Assembly (NCBI RefSeq): GCF_029946005.1
Contig: NZ_JAQSDR010000002.1
Span: forward strand, 1 to 64,000
Origin: Aquabacterium sp.
GTDB taxonomy: Bacteria > Pseudomonadota > Gammaproteobacteria > Burkholderiales > Burkholderiaceae_C
DNA: 64,000 nt
Reading direction: 5' to 3'
Positions 29,807 through 39,189 of this stretch are shown here, in pieces. The position numbers were made by a program, and so were the translations under genes. Positions within the stretch are counted from its first letter, which is position 1. Every line of letters starts with the position of its first letter. The notes beneath the pieces are model-generated. The model had not been told where the DNA came from and did not search any database. It saw nothing but the letters and a program-made list of their open reading frames with translations.

Positions 29807-31858
29807 TTACTTCAGAGCACTGCGGGGCACCAAAGGCAACACCAGGCTGGAGGGCCGACTTGGGTCGTTGTAGATGGTGCTCACGTTGCCATTGGCCTTC
29901 AGCTGCTGCGGCGTGGGCCAGATGCCCTGAGCCTGGTTGCTGGCGCTGATGGCAATGCGCAGCTTGTGGCCCTTGCGGATCAAGGCGGCGGCAGGGAAGA
30001 CTTCCACAGGCACCAGCATGGCCTGGCCAGGCACCACAGCTTGTTTGGCGGCCATGGTGAACGGGTGCCAAGGCTGGACCATCACGCCCTTGATGTAGCG
30101 CGAGCGGCTGGTGTCCACCGCGCGGTGGCTGGCAGACTGCAAGCCGGTCGAGATGGGCGTGGCATTGCCCCACACATCCACGTCATCGATGCGAACCGCC
30201 ACAGCCGCTTCGGTGTTCGTGGCCGACATCCAGATGTCCGCCTGCATGGGGCCGTTGATGTACATGTCTTCGGTCAAGGGCGCCGTTTGATAGATCAGCG
30301 CCTTCTGCGCTTTCTCGACGGTGTTGCTGTTGGTGTAGCACAGCTTGGGCAACAAGCCGCCAATGCCCAGTGACCACTGCACATAGCTGGACGAGCAATC
30401 GCTGCCATCGTTCAAGGTCACCTTGGCCTGCACGGTCTTGCCGGTGTCGCTGGCGCTGTAGGTGACCACAGCACCCGTGGGCTCGGCGATGGTGTGGCTG
30501 GCCTCAGGCCAGAACGGCGCCTGGGTGGTCAACTTCATGCTGCCGCGCAGGTAATAGCGCTGCGGGGTGACCTGGGGATGCGGCCAGTCGGTGGTGCTGG
30601 CAAAGCGCTTGCCCAAGATGCCGTAGCCCTCCACGTACTGCGTGACGTTGGGCAAGGCAGCGGCGCCCACGTTCATGCCACGCAGGTATTGGTCGAACCA
30701 CTGCAGCATCAAAAACTTGGTGGGAGGTGCGCCATTGGCCGTGCTGTCGTTCTCATCCTTCTGAGCGTTCAGCACCGCCTGAACGTGCGCGCCCGGCACG
30801 ATCAGCAGCTTGGTGGTGACCTGGTTCTTCAGTTGCTCATAGAGCAGGGGCTCGTCGCGCTGGAAGATGTCGTTCGAGCCCCCCACGATGAAGGTGGGCA
30901 CCTTGATGCGGGCCGCTTTTTCCAAAGGCGAACGGGTCGACCAGAAGTCGCCGTCGTCGGTGGCATAGCCCGTCAGGCCACTCACGGCGCGGTCGACGGT
31001 GGGCAGGTACCAGCTGTCGATGGCCGCGATGTGTTCCTGGTTGGCGGCTTCGATCTGCGTGGCGAAGGTGGGGTGCAGGCTCTTGGCGATGTCGTTCTGC
31101 ACGCTCAGCGACTGCGTCAGGGGCAACCACAGGCTGATGAACTGGGCGTTGAGCAAACCACCCACACCCACCGTTCCGCGGTAAGCGTCGCCCATGGGCA
31201 CTTGGGCAAACACGGCCTTCACGGCGGGGTTTTGCTGCTCGGCGGTGAACAAGCTGGTGATGCCCAGGTAGGACGTGCCCGCCAGGCCCAGGTTGCCGTT
31301 GAACCAAGGTTGCTTGGTCACCCACTCGACCGCTTCGCCATAGGCGGCCTGTTCGGCCGCGCCCAGCAGGGCACCTTGCCCGTCGGACATGCCGGAGCCC
31401 AGCACATCGACCGCGACCGAAATGTAGCCGCGCTTGATCATGAACTCATCTTTGCCACCCACCAGCAAGGTGTTGCCGGTCACGGCAAAGCCGCCCAGCA
31501 GTTGGCCCAGGTCAATGCGGTAGGCCGTTTGCGTCAGGACCGCGGGGAAGGCGCCAGGCACGGGAACGCCATTGCCATCGGCGGGCACGGAGACCAGCAC
31601 CGCCAGCTTTTGACCATTCTTCATCGTGATGAACTGCAGCGGCAGGGTGACGGCCTTGGCATGTTCTTCAGCGCGCGAATAATCCTTCCAAGCCCCACTG
31701 GCATTGGCCGTGACCGCCGTGTTGGTCTGGCTCAGGCTGCCCCGCGTGCCCAGGGTGGTCGTGGTCGCAGCCAAGGCGTTGGTGACGCCAGCGGTGAGAA
31801 GGACGGCGGCCAGACTGCTGAGTGCGAAGGCGCGCACGCCCTGGTTGGATCGTTGCAT
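29807..31858 (-). CDS. secreted CocE/S15-type hydrolase (X-Pro dipeptidyl-peptidase family)
   Basis: Exported alpha/beta-hydrolase of 683 aa. A signal peptide (VRAFALSSLAAVLLTAGVTNALA) precedes the catalytic domain with Ser in LAGTSYLGITS, a probable Asp in VGGSNDIFQRDE and His in VPGAHVQAV. The C-terminal third is the PepX_C jelly roll (QADIWMSATNTEAAVAVRIDDV, FPAAALIRKGHKLRIAISASN). Substrate may be an ester, amide or acylated metabolite. It is transcribed divergently from an AraC regulator that may control it. The 487-aa plus-strand ORF over it is a shadow. Confidence 0.9.
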   Translation of the reverse strand: MQRSNQGVRAFALSSLAAVLLTAGVTNALAATTTTLGTRGSLSQTNTAVTANASGAWKDYSRAEEHAKAVTLPLQFITMKNGQKLAVLVSVPADGNGVPVPGAFPAVLTQTAYRIDLGQLLGGFAVTGNTLLVGGKDEFMIKRGYISVAVDVLGSGMSDGQGALLGAAEQAAYGEAVEWVTKQPWFNGNLGLAGTSYLGITSLFTAEQQNPAVKAVFAQVPMGDAYRGTVGVGGLLNAQFISLWLPLTQSLSVQNDIAKSLHPTFATQIEAANQEHIAAIDSWYLPTVDRAVSGLTGYATDDGDFWSTRSPLEKAARIKVPTFIVGGSNDIFQRDEPLLYEQLKNQVTTKLLIVPGAHVQAVLNAQKDENDSTANGAPPTKFLMLQWFDQYLRGMNVGAAALPNVTQYVEGYGILGKRFASTTDWPHPQVTPQRYYLRGSMKLTTQAPFWPEASHTIAEPTGAVVTYSASDTGKTVQAKVTLNDGSDCSSSYVQWSLGIGGLLPKLCYTNSNTVEKAQKALIYQTAPLTEDMYINGPMQADIWMSATNTEAAVAVRIDDVDVWGNATPISTGLQSASHRAVDTSRSRYIKGVMVQPWHPFTMAAKQAVVPGQAMLVPVEVFPAAALIRKGHKLRIAISASNQAQGIWPTPQQLKANGNVSTIYNDPSRPSSLVLPLVPRSALK

Positions 31859-32037
31859 GGTGGGGTCTCCTGTTTGGATCCGACAAGCCTAGGGTCCACC
31901 AGCACCGCCCGCATTGTCCCAATCGGCCACTTATTGACCATCAGCAGCGCGTTCTAGGGAAAGCCCCGACCGCGATTTGCGCATTGCTGCATGGAAAACC
32001 CCCAGACTGCTGCCTACCTTGCCAGCACCCGTGCCTC

Positions 32038-33054
32038 ATGCGAATTTCCCCCCTCAATCTAAAAATCCTGGCCTACGTCCTCGAAGTGGAAGGCTTCAAC
32101 TCTGAGGCTGCCCTGCAGCGGTGTGGCATCGAATCGGCCGACGATCTGCAAGAGGAAGGCGCTTGGGTTCCCTTGGAACTGTTTGACCGGCTGATGGCCG
32201 CCGTCATCGAGGAGACGGGCGACGCGGCCTTTGGCCTGGTGGCGGGCAAGAGCATCGCGCTGATGCGCTATGGCGTGCTCACGCCCTTGGTGCTGGCCAC
32301 GCCCTGCCTTCGGCAGATGCTCGACGACATCCGCCGCTTTGCCGTGCTGGCCCTCGAACGGTCTGAGGTGGAACTGGCAGAGAGCGGGGCCACTGCCCGC
32401 CTGGTGGTGCAGCCCGCGGTTCAAAACGGCTTGAGCCGACACTTTCGCCTGGAGCAGGTGGCCACCAGTTCCATTCAGATGCTGAGATTCGCGGGCGCAA
32501 GCCATGCCGACATCCACCACGTCACCTTTCCGCACACCCCCTCGCCCGAGCATGAACAACGCTATGCGGCCACCTTTGGCCAGCGCCTCAGCTTTGGTCA
32601 AAAGGAATGTGCGATCACCTTCAACGCCTCCTTGCTGGACACGAAGCTGCCCACCCACGACCCAGTCGCCTACGTGGCCGCCAAAACGCGCGCCGACTCG
32701 CTGTTAGCCGCGATGAAAGCGGGCTCCGACATGGCGAACACGGTGCGTGCCTGGTTGCTGAGCGCGTTCCCCAAGCAGCCCACCGTGGCGGAAACCGCCG
32801 AGCATTTGGGCTTGAGCGAGCGCAGCTTTCGCAGGCACTTGAGCCTGCTCGACACGACACACGCCGAGCTGTCCCAGGAGTGCCAACGCCTGACGGCCCA
32901 ACGCCTGCTGGCCGAGGGCAAGCTGCCCCTCAAGCAGATCGCGGACGCGTTGGGTTTCTCATCGGTGCACAGCTTTCACCGCGCCTTCAGAAGGTGGTCG
33001 GGCCTGACGCCGTCGGATTGGCGTGAAAGCCGGGGCGGCAAGCCCACGCGCTGA
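32038..33054 (+). CDS. AraC-family transcriptional regulator (Arabinose_bd N-domain type)
   Basis: A 338-aa regulator. The N-terminal effector domain (MRISPLNLKILAYVLEVEGF) is followed by a C-terminal double helix-turn-helix: VAETAEHLGLSERSFRRHL and LKQIADALGFSSVHSFHRAF ending RRWSGLTPSDWR. I start at the ATG of MRISPLNL, since its paralog at 35587 begins [15 protein letters not shown] at the same place. Divergent from the S15-type hydrolase and upstream of the LVIVD gene, either of which could be its target. Confidence 0.93.
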   Translation: MRISPLNLKILAYVLEVEGFNSEAALQRCGIESADDLQEEGAWVPLELFDRLMAAVIEETGDAAFGLVAGKSIALMRYGVLTPLVLATPCLRQMLDDIRRFAVLALERSEVELAESGATARLVVQPAVQNGLSRHFRLEQVATSSIQMLRFAGASHADIHHVTFPHTPSPEHEQRYAATFGQRLSFGQKECAITFNASLLDTKLPTHDPVAYVAAKTRADSLLAAMKAGSDMANTVRAWLLSAFPKQPTVAETAEHLGLSERSFRRHLSLLDTTHAELSQECQRLTAQRLLAEGKLPLKQIADALGFSSVHSFHRAFRRWSGLTPSDWRESRGGKPTR

Positions 33055-33239
33055 TCGCAGACAAGCGCCTGGGCTTGCTTGCAGCACTGCCCCAGACGGC
33101 CAAGTATTGACCGACGGCATGCGCTCAAGGGTTTAGCCCATGCAGCCCCAAACATGGCATCAACATACTGAAAAGCTTCCCTGGCAGTTGGCCCGTCGAC
33201 GCCCTGAGCTCGGCGCGAATCCACCATCGAGAAGCAATC

Positions 33240-34754
33240 ATGATCACGCTACTTCAACGTTGGTACTCAAGCCCCACGCTTCAGCTCACTGCTGCCATGC
33301 TGGCCGTTCTTTACTGCCTGACCTGTGCGGCCGTCGCCGCCGAAGACCACGCCACCGATGTCAACATCGCCGTGCCCCCCGCACTGTGCGGGCCAGGCTC
33401 GCGGCCAGAAACAGGCCTGCAAGGCCAAGTGCCACTCCAAGACCGGCTCAACGGCCGCAGCCGTCAAGGCTATGCCTGCAACCTGGAACTGGTCGGCCAA
33501 TACCAAGGCGAAGGCTCGGCCACCATCAGCGCCGTGGGTGGCCATTGCGCCTACATGGCCACGTCGTACGCAGGGCGCGCGCTCAAGAAATCACCCGGCG
33601 TGCAAGTCATCGACGTGTCCGATCCGTCCAAGCCCAGCCTGGTTCGGGCATTGGCCACCCGCGCTTTCGAGTACGGAACCTGGGAGTCACTGAAGGTCAA
33701 TGATGCCGGGACGATGCTGGCAGGGGCCGGAGTTGGCGGAGGCCTCGGCGTTGGCAAGCTCGACCTCTATGACATCACCGATTGCGCCAACCCGAAGTTG
33801 CTCAACAGTTCGGCACAAGGCGACTCTCTGCCCGTGAACAACATTGCCCATGAGGGTGAATGGTCGCCCGACGGCAGAACCTACTGGACCTCAGGCCTGG
33901 CGGCAGGCGCCCTGACGGCCATCGACGTGAACAACCCCACCAAGCCCAGAACCATCTATTTCGGCGGCTCCACCATCTTTGTCAACCATGGCATGTCCTT
34001 CAATGCCGATGGCACGCGCTTGTACATGGCCAGCATCTTCCCTGCAGGCATCGTGATCCTCGATGTCAGCGACATCCAGAACCGCAAAGCCTCGGCCCCA
34101 CGGGTCAGGCAGATCGCCAAGGTCACCTGGAAGGACGGCTCCACCACGCAACGGGCGGTACCCGCCACGATCAAGGGCCGCCCCTACCTGATCGCCATCG
34201 ACGAACTCGGGGCTGAGAAATCGGGCGGCGGCATTCGCTTCATTGACATTTCAGATGAGCGAAATCCGATCATCGTCTCGCACATCCGGCTGGCGATTCA
34301 GCTGAAAGAAAATTTCGAGACCACCAAGCAAGACAGCGCTGGCAATGGCATCTTCAAGTACGACGCGCACTACTGCGCCCTTGATCGCCAGGTCGAGCCC
34401 ACGGCACTGGCTTGTGGCTATTTCCAATCCGGCATCCGGGTGTTTGACATCCGCGACCCGTTCAAGCCCAAGGAAATCGCCTACTTCAACCCACCCGCCC
34501 AGACCGGCAAGAACGCGCTGTTGCCGGGCTCGGACCACGCGGGCTCGCCTGTGTTTGGCAGCATCCTGGGCAACAGGATCACGGACCCAGCCTTGCTGCA
34601 GGTCCAGGCCAGCAAGAGCAAGCTGCCAGACCTGACCGCCGACTGGTGCTCATCGGCACCGCAGTTCGTCAATGGCCAGCTGTGGACGACCTGCAACGAC
34701 AACGGCTTCATGGTCCTCAAGTTCACCAATGGCATCTACCCGCTCACCCGTTGA
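33240..34754 (+). CDS. secreted LVIVD-repeat beta-propeller-like protein
   Basis: A 504-aa exported protein. The signal segment LQLTAAMLAVLYCLTCAAVAAE is followed by repeats of the LVIVD type, in which an hhDhxD-hxxPxhh core recurs: VQVIDVSDPSKPSLV, LDLYDITDCANPKLL, TAIDVNNPTKPRTI, VILDVSDIQNRKAS, IRFIDISDERNPIIV, IRVFDIRDPFKPKEI. These form propeller blades. Conserved His/Asp patches (NIAHEGEWSPDG, FVNHGMSF, YDAHYCALD) may bind metal. Function unknown. The DUF305 gene starts within its last 26 bases, so the two are co-expressed. Confidence 0.85.
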   Translation: MITLLQRWYSSPTLQLTAAMLAVLYCLTCAAVAAEDHATDVNIAVPPALCGPGSRPETGLQGQVPLQDRLNGRSRQGYACNLELVGQYQGEGSATISAVGGHCAYMATSYAGRALKKSPGVQVIDVSDPSKPSLVRALATRAFEYGTWESLKVNDAGTMLAGAGVGGGLGVGKLDLYDITDCANPKLLNSSAQGDSLPVNNIAHEGEWSPDGRTYWTSGLAAGALTAIDVNNPTKPRTIYFGGSTIFVNHGMSFNADGTRLYMASIFPAGIVILDVSDIQNRKASAPRVRQIAKVTWKDGSTTQRAVPATIKGRPYLIAIDELGAEKSGGGIRFIDISDERNPIIVSHIRLAIQLKENFETTKQDSAGNGIFKYDAHYCALDRQVEPTALACGYFQSGIRVFDIRDPFKPKEIAYFNPPAQTGKNALLPGSDHAGSPVFGSILGNRITDPALLQVQASKSKLPDLTADWCSSAPQFVNGQLWTTCNDNGFMVLKFTNGIYPLTR

Positions 34755-35418
34755 AGGCGCATGGCGCAATGCCTGTGTGCTGATGGTTCTATTTGCAGCG
34801 GGCGCCGCCCCGCTCGTCGGCCATCACTGGCTGGGGCTGCCCGCTGCCAATGCCCCCACGGAGACAGCGCCCGCCCACCTTGCCCACGGCCCGGTCGACA
34901 TCGGATTCGCCCAGGACATGTCGGTGCACCACGAACAGGCATTGACCATGGCACGCATGGCCCTGGCGCAAGGATCGCCCCAGGTGCGGCTGCTGGCGCA
35001 AGGCATCATCAACCAGCAGTTGAAAGAGATCGGCTATCTGCAAGGCTGGCTGATGCTGTGGAATGCCCCCAGCGTCGCGGACTCGGGCGAGATGACTTGG
35101 ATGAGGACGGCCTATGCCCAGGCCCGTCAGCGCGTCCCGGCCTACGACCAGTTCATCGAGAGCTGCGCCCAGGGCCAGGGCATGCCCGGCTTGGCCACGC
35201 CCGTGGAGCTGGAAGCGCTTGAGGCCTTGTCCTTGCCAGACCAATTCGACCGGACCTTCCTGGCGTTGATGATCCGTCATCATCAGGGGGCCATCGTCAT
35301 GGCCCAGTTCACCTCCGAGCACGCGGCATCGGACATGGTTCGTGGCTTTGCCAAGGCCATCGCCGCCGAGCAGCTGCAGGAAATGTCTCAGATGCTGACG
35401 CTGCTGAGAGCCGGTTGA
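34729..35418 (+). CDS. DUF305 (CopM-like) protein
   Basis: A 229-aa protein with an N-terminal membrane or signal segment (ACVLMVLFAAGAAPLVGHHWLG) and the ferritin-like DUF305 domain, recognisable from two HHxxA motifs: DMSVHHEQALTMARMAL and LMIRHHQGAIVMAQF. Members of this family have been linked to copper or other metal binding. I start at the ATG at 34729 (MASTRSPVEGAW), which overlaps the LVIVD stop by 26 bases; ATG 34783 is an alternative inside the hydrophobic stretch. Confidence 0.85.
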   Translation: MASTRSPVEGAWRNACVLMVLFAAGAAPLVGHHWLGLPAANAPTETAPAHLAHGPVDIGFAQDMSVHHEQALTMARMALAQGSPQVRLLAQGIINQQLKEIGYLQGWLMLWNAPSVADSGEMTWMRTAYAQARQRVPAYDQFIESCAQGQGMPGLATPVELEALEALSLPDQFDRTFLALMIRHHQGAIVMAQFTSEHAASDMVRGFAKAIAAEQLQEMSQMLTLLRAG

Positions 35419-35586
35419 GCACCCCGCCGGGTTGACCGCGCAGGCCAAAGATTCACCCTGGCCCGTCACTCAAGGGAAAACCCCTCGGCCCGACGCCCTG
35501 AACCGTGAGCGATCGCCCCCAAAATGCGCCCGACCATTGCAGCCAAAATGTCAGGCTGTGCGCATCGCTCTTTGCATCGGCTCACC

Positions 35587-36606
35587 ATGTTGATCTCCCC
35601 CATCCACCTTCGTGTCCTGGCCACGGTTCTTGACCTGGAGGGCCACGCCTCCAAGCTGGTTTTGAAAGCCTGCGGGATTGAATCCATCGAACGACTGGAT
35701 GATTCGAACTGGGTGCCCTTGAGCTGGTATGACCGATTGGTGCAAACGGCGATGGCGCACACGCGATCGCCACACCTGGGCTTGACGGCGGGCACCAGCC
35801 CGGCCAATCACCGGTATGGCCTGCACCCCATGCTGGCCGTGCACATGCCGAGCTTGCGCCAGGGCCTGACGGACATCATGAAGTTCACTCCGCTGCTGCT
35901 GGAGCGCCCCGAGATCTCGCTTCAGGAAACCGGCGATCTGGCCAAGGTCATCATCAGCCCCATCCTGGAGCGTGGGCCCGCCGCCCTCTTCAGGATTGAA
36001 TTCATCGCCGTGGCGATGATGCAGATGCTCCGGTATGGCGGCGCCGCGGCGATCCGCATCTCGGGCGTCCATTTTTCTTACCCACAGCCCGCACACCACC
36101 TCAAGTACCAAGCGCACTTCGGGTCGGGCCTGGTGTTCAACGCATCGGAAAACGCCATCGTTTTCAACCGCGCGGCCTTGGACCAGCCCCTGCCCTGGCA
36201 TGACCGGGTCAGCTACCTCGAACTCAAGACCAGGGCAGAGTTGAGTTTGAGCACCCTGACCAGGCAGACAGACCTGATCCAGCGCGTCAAGAACGTGCTG
36301 ATCGCGTCGTTTGAAGAGGCCCCGTCGATGGAATACGTGGCCCAGCAGCTGGGCATGAGCCAACGCAGCCTGCGCAGGCACCTGAGCGGTCTGGGCACCA
36401 GCCACACCGACCTGGTGAAGGCATGCCGACAACTCATGGCCGAAAACCGGCTGGCCGACACCGCGGTGCCCCTCAAGCAAATCGCGGGTGAACTGGGTTT
36501 CTCGTCGGTCACCTGCTTTCACCGCGCGTTCAAAACTTGGACCGGCATGACGCCGCAAGCATGGCGAGACCAAGGCCGCAGCCACGGCGGGCTCACGCCT
36601 TCTTGA
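35587..36606 (+). CDS. AraC-family transcriptional regulator, paralog of the one at 32038
   Basis: A 339-aa protein with the same build and near-equal length as the 32038 regulator. N-terminal [35 protein letters not shown] paralleling ITFNASLLDTKLP of the paralog, and a C-terminal HTH pair: [19 protein letters not shown] and [20 protein letters not shown], ending [12 protein letters not shown]. The ORF track adds 21 codons without support. It follows the LVIVD-DUF305 pair and converges with the phnA-like gene, overlapping it by 14 bp. Confidence 0.93.
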   Translation: MLISPIHLRVLATVLDLEGHASKLVLKACGIESIERLDDSNWVPLSWYDRLVQTAMAHTRSPHLGLTAGTSPANHRYGLHPMLAVHMPSLRQGLTDIMKFTPLLLERPEISLQETGDLAKVIISPILERGPAALFRIEFIAVAMMQMLRYGGAAAIRISGVHFSYPQPAHHLKYQAHFGSGLVFNASENAIVFNRAALDQPLPWHDRVSYLELKTRAELSLSTLTRQTDLIQRVKNVLIASFEEAPSMEYVAQQLGMSQRSLRRHLSGLGTSHTDLVKACRQLMAENRLADTAVPLKQIAGELGFSSVTCFHRAFKTWTGMTPQAWRDQGRSHGGLTPS

Positions 36607-36931
36607 TGAACTCCGACTTCAACTGCATCGAACCAAAGCCTTCGATCTTGCAATCGATGTCGTGGTCGCCCTCGATCAGTCGGATGTTCTTGACCTTGGT
36701 GCCCACCTTGACGACCGAGGACGAGCCTTTGATCTTGAGGTCCTTGACCACGGTGACCGAGTCGCCATCTTTCAGCACATTGCCGTAGGCGTCTTTCCAC
36801 ACGCGAGGCTCGGTCGCGGCCACGGCAGCGTCCTGACCCCACTCATGAGCGCAATCCGGGCAGATGAACAGATCGCCATCCGCGTAGGTGTGCTGGGAAT
36901 GGCATTGAGGGCAGGACGGCAGATCACTCAT
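36593..36931 (-). CDS. PhnA/YjdM-family zinc-ribbon protein
   Basis: A 112-aa protein with an N-terminal zinc ribbon ([28 protein letters not shown]) and the C-terminal PhnA domain ([40 protein letters not shown]). Despite the historical alkylphosphonate name, its role is not established. I use the MSDLPSC start because AGGAA lies just upstream; the nine extra codons of the ORF track lack a ribosome site. Confidence 0.93.
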   Translation of the reverse strand: MSDLPSCPQCHSQHTYADGDLFICPDCAHEWGQDAAVAATEPRVWKDAYGNVLKDGDSVTVVKDLKIKGSSSVVKVGTKVKNIRLIEGDHDIDCKIEGFGSMQLKSEFIKKA

Positions 36932-36988
36932 CGGGTTCCTTGTGGGGTGGCCGGACATTGTCGTGGAGAACAGTCGGCAAGCAGCGGC

Positions 36989-37894
36989 TCACCAAGGCGG
37001 CGTCGATGCCGAGTCGAAGCGCTCCACCAGGAAATCCAAAAAAACGCGCACCTTGGCCGACAGGTGATGCCGCTGAGGATAGATGGCGTGGATGTCCGCC
37101 ACCTCACCCCCCCAAGGCGCCAGGATGCGAGACAAGCGGCCGCTGCGCAGGTAAGCGGCCACGTCCCACTCCGACCGCAGCACGATGCCATGGCCAGCCA
37201 AGGCCCAATCCAGGGCCACTTCGCCATGGTTGGTGCTCAAGGGGCCCCGCACTTTCAGCATGAGCTGGTCCTGGCCGTTGGTGAGCTGCCAATGGTTGAA
37301 GGTGGCGGTGTTTTCGCGGATGACGATGCAGCGGTGCTGGGCCAAGTCCTGCGGCGCGCTCGGCACCCCGAACTCAGCAAGGTAGTTGGGCGAAGCGCAC
37401 AGCCATCGCCGGTTGCTCGCGACGCGCCGGGCCAGCACGCGGGCATCGGGGGGCGTGCCGAACTGGATGCCGACATCGATCGCGTGCTCGATCAGGTCCA
37501 GCGGGTGGTCCGTCAAGGTCAGGATCACCTCCACCTGCGGATACCGCAAGGTGAAATCGGAGATCGCCGGGGCCAGGTGGCGCCGCCCAAAGCCGAACGT
37601 GGCATTGACCCTCAGCACGCCCCTGGGCGCTTGGCGGTCTGCCGCCAACGACTCCTCCAGCCCCTCCAGGTCGCGCAGGATCTGCTCACCCTCGCTGAGG
37701 TAACGCTGCCCTTCGGCGGTGAGGCTCAAGCGTCGGGTCGTGCGGTTGAGCAAGCGCAATCCGAGGCGCTTTTCCAAAGCGGCCAGTCGGCGGCTCACGT
37801 TGGGCGGGGTGATGCCCATCTCCTGGGCGGCCGCGGCCAAGCTGGGCTGGCGCGCCAGGGCCACGAAGAAAGCCAGGTCAGAGACAGTGTTCAT
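36989..37894 (-). CDS. LysR-family transcriptional regulator
   Basis: A 301-aa LTTR. The N-terminal winged HTH (LAFFVALARQPSLAAAAQEMGITPPNVSRRLAALEKRLG) is followed by the type 2 periplasmic-binding effector domain (GVLRVNATFGFGRRHLAPAI). Divergent from the TauE-family permease gene with 65 bp between, so it most likely controls that gene and itself. Confidence 0.94.
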   Translation of the reverse strand: MNTVSDLAFFVALARQPSLAAAAQEMGITPPNVSRRLAALEKRLGLRLLNRTTRRLSLTAEGQRYLSEGEQILRDLEGLEESLAADRQAPRGVLRVNATFGFGRRHLAPAISDFTLRYPQVEVILTLTDHPLDLIEHAIDVGIQFGTPPDARVLARRVASNRRWLCASPNYLAEFGVPSAPQDLAQHRCIVIRENTATFNHWQLTNGQDQLMLKVRGPLSTNHGEVALDWALAGHGIVLRSEWDVAAYLRSGRLSRILAPWGGEVADIHAIYPQRHHLSAKVRVFLDFLVERFDSASTPPW

Positions 37895-37918
37895 TCGTGC
37901 GCCTTTCGCAAGGATGAA

Positions 37919-37946
37919 TTGCGAACAAGTCGATTGTATTTATTTT
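37919..37946 (+). promoter_or_regulatory. possible promoter of the TauE-family gene
   Basis: TTGCGA and TATTTT are separated by 16 bases in the AT-rich LysR/TauE intergenic region, ending about 13 bases before the ATG. The leader would be very short, so the call is tentative. Confidence 0.3.
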
Positions 37947-37959
37947 ACGCATCAATACC

Positions 37960-38736
37960 ATGGAAGGCATGCTTGCCATCCTCCCCCTGCTCACCGCTTT
38001 GCTGATCGGCGCCAGCCTGGGTTTCATGGGCGGGGTCTTCGGCATCGGGGGCGGCATCATCGCGGTGCCTTTGCTGGTGCTGGGCTTTGGCCTGGACCAA
38101 CCCATCGCGCAAGGCACGGCCCTGGTGCTGATGGCGCCCAACCTGCTGGTGGGCTGGTGGCGCTACCACCAGCGTCATCCCATGAAATGGCAGGCCATGT
38201 CCGCCATCGCCTTGTCGGCCTCGCTGACGACCTGGCTGGTCGCCCAGGTGGCCACCCGGATGGACCCGCTGGTGCTGCGGGTGATTTTCAGCGTGTTCAT
38301 GGTCGTGCTGGCCCTTCGCTTGTGGCACACCGCCCAGCACCATCAAGCCGACGCCCCGCCCGTGGAGCGCCCCCTGAACCTGCGCGTGCTGCCCCTCGTC
38401 GGCATGGTCGGTGGCTGCAGCATGGGGCTGCTCGGCATTGGCGGCGGCCTCATGGCGGGGCCTTTGCTGTCCGGCTGGCTGGGGCAGCGCCAAACCACGG
38501 CACAAGGCTTGTCCCTGGCCCTGGTCGCGCCCAGTTCGGTCGTGGCCCTGGCCACTTACGCGGGGGCCCACCACGTCGATTGGGCCTTGGGCCTGCCCAT
38601 GGCCGTCGGGGGCGTGCTGACCGTGTCAGCGGGTGTGGCCCTGGCCCACCGCCTGCCTGAGCGGCCCATGCGCTTGTCGTTCGTGGCCATCCTGATGGCG
38701 ACCGCCTTGTGGCTGGTCGCGGCCCCACATGGATGA
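37960..38736 (+). CDS. TauE/SafE-family sulfite or anion exporter
   Basis: Integral membrane permease of 258 aa with about eight hydrophobic helices in two homologous halves. The repeat hallmark GASLGFMGGVFGIGGGIIAVPLL in the first half recurs as VGGCSMGLLGIGGGLMAGPLL in the second. Family members export sulfite, sulfoacetate or related anions; the real substrate is unknown. The divergent LysR gene suggests induction by a substrate. Confidence 0.92.
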   Translation: MEGMLAILPLLTALLIGASLGFMGGVFGIGGGIIAVPLLVLGFGLDQPIAQGTALVLMAPNLLVGWWRYHQRHPMKWQAMSAIALSASLTTWLVAQVATRMDPLVLRVIFSVFMVVLALRLWHTAQHHQADAPPVERPLNLRVLPLVGMVGGCSMGLLGIGGGLMAGPLLSGWLGQRQTTAQGLSLALVAPSSVVALATYAGAHHVDWALGLPMAVGGVLTVSAGVALAHRLPERPMRLSFVAILMATALWLVAAPHG

Positions 38737-38826
38737 GTGCTGGCGGCCAGGTGCCCATGCCAAGCCGATACACTGACCGCAGGCGACATGGGGCGCCTGC
38801 TGGCCCTGCTGCACGAGATTGAGCAC

Positions 38827-39063
38827 ATGAAAACTTACGACATTGAAATACAGCGCCTTAAATCGGCGAAGCATTACAACGGCCTGATCGAAATCGGCGT
38901 GGATGTGTTGGTGCAAGCCCGGCCAGCGCGTGATGAGCACACCGGCACCACCTGCCTGTCCCTGCCGGTCGATGACGCGCGCACCCTGCTGATTTTGCTC
39001 AAGCAGCAAATCACCGAGCTGGACAAATTGCAGCCGCGCAGCCGGCGATCGGGACGGTGCTGA
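38827..39063 (+). CDS. small hypothetical protein
   Basis: The 78-aa reading frame starting MKTYDIEIQRLKSAKHYNG looks protein-like (mixed charged and hydrophobic residues, VDDARTLLILLKQQITELDKLQ helix at the C-terminus), with no recognised family. The ORF track begins 30 codons earlier without support. The ribosome site (GAG six bases upstream) is weak. It lies between the TauE-family gene and the lipid-kinase gene. Confidence 0.55.
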   Translation: MKTYDIEIQRLKSAKHYNGLIEIGVDVLVQARPARDEHTGTTCLSLPVDDARTLLILLKQQITELDKLQPRSRRSGRC

Positions 39064-39189
39064 GGCCCAGCCCCGTCAATGGCGGCCTGTCGGACTGAGC
39101 CTACGCCTGGCGTAGGTCCTGGCTGGCTGCAATGGGCCCGCCCCCTGGTCATGATCGTGGACACACACCCTGCCCACGAAAGCCCCAAC

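Noticed and set aside
30494-31957. 487-aa plus-strand ORF
   Set aside because: Antisense to the S15-type hydrolase, which has a signal peptide and catalytic motifs.
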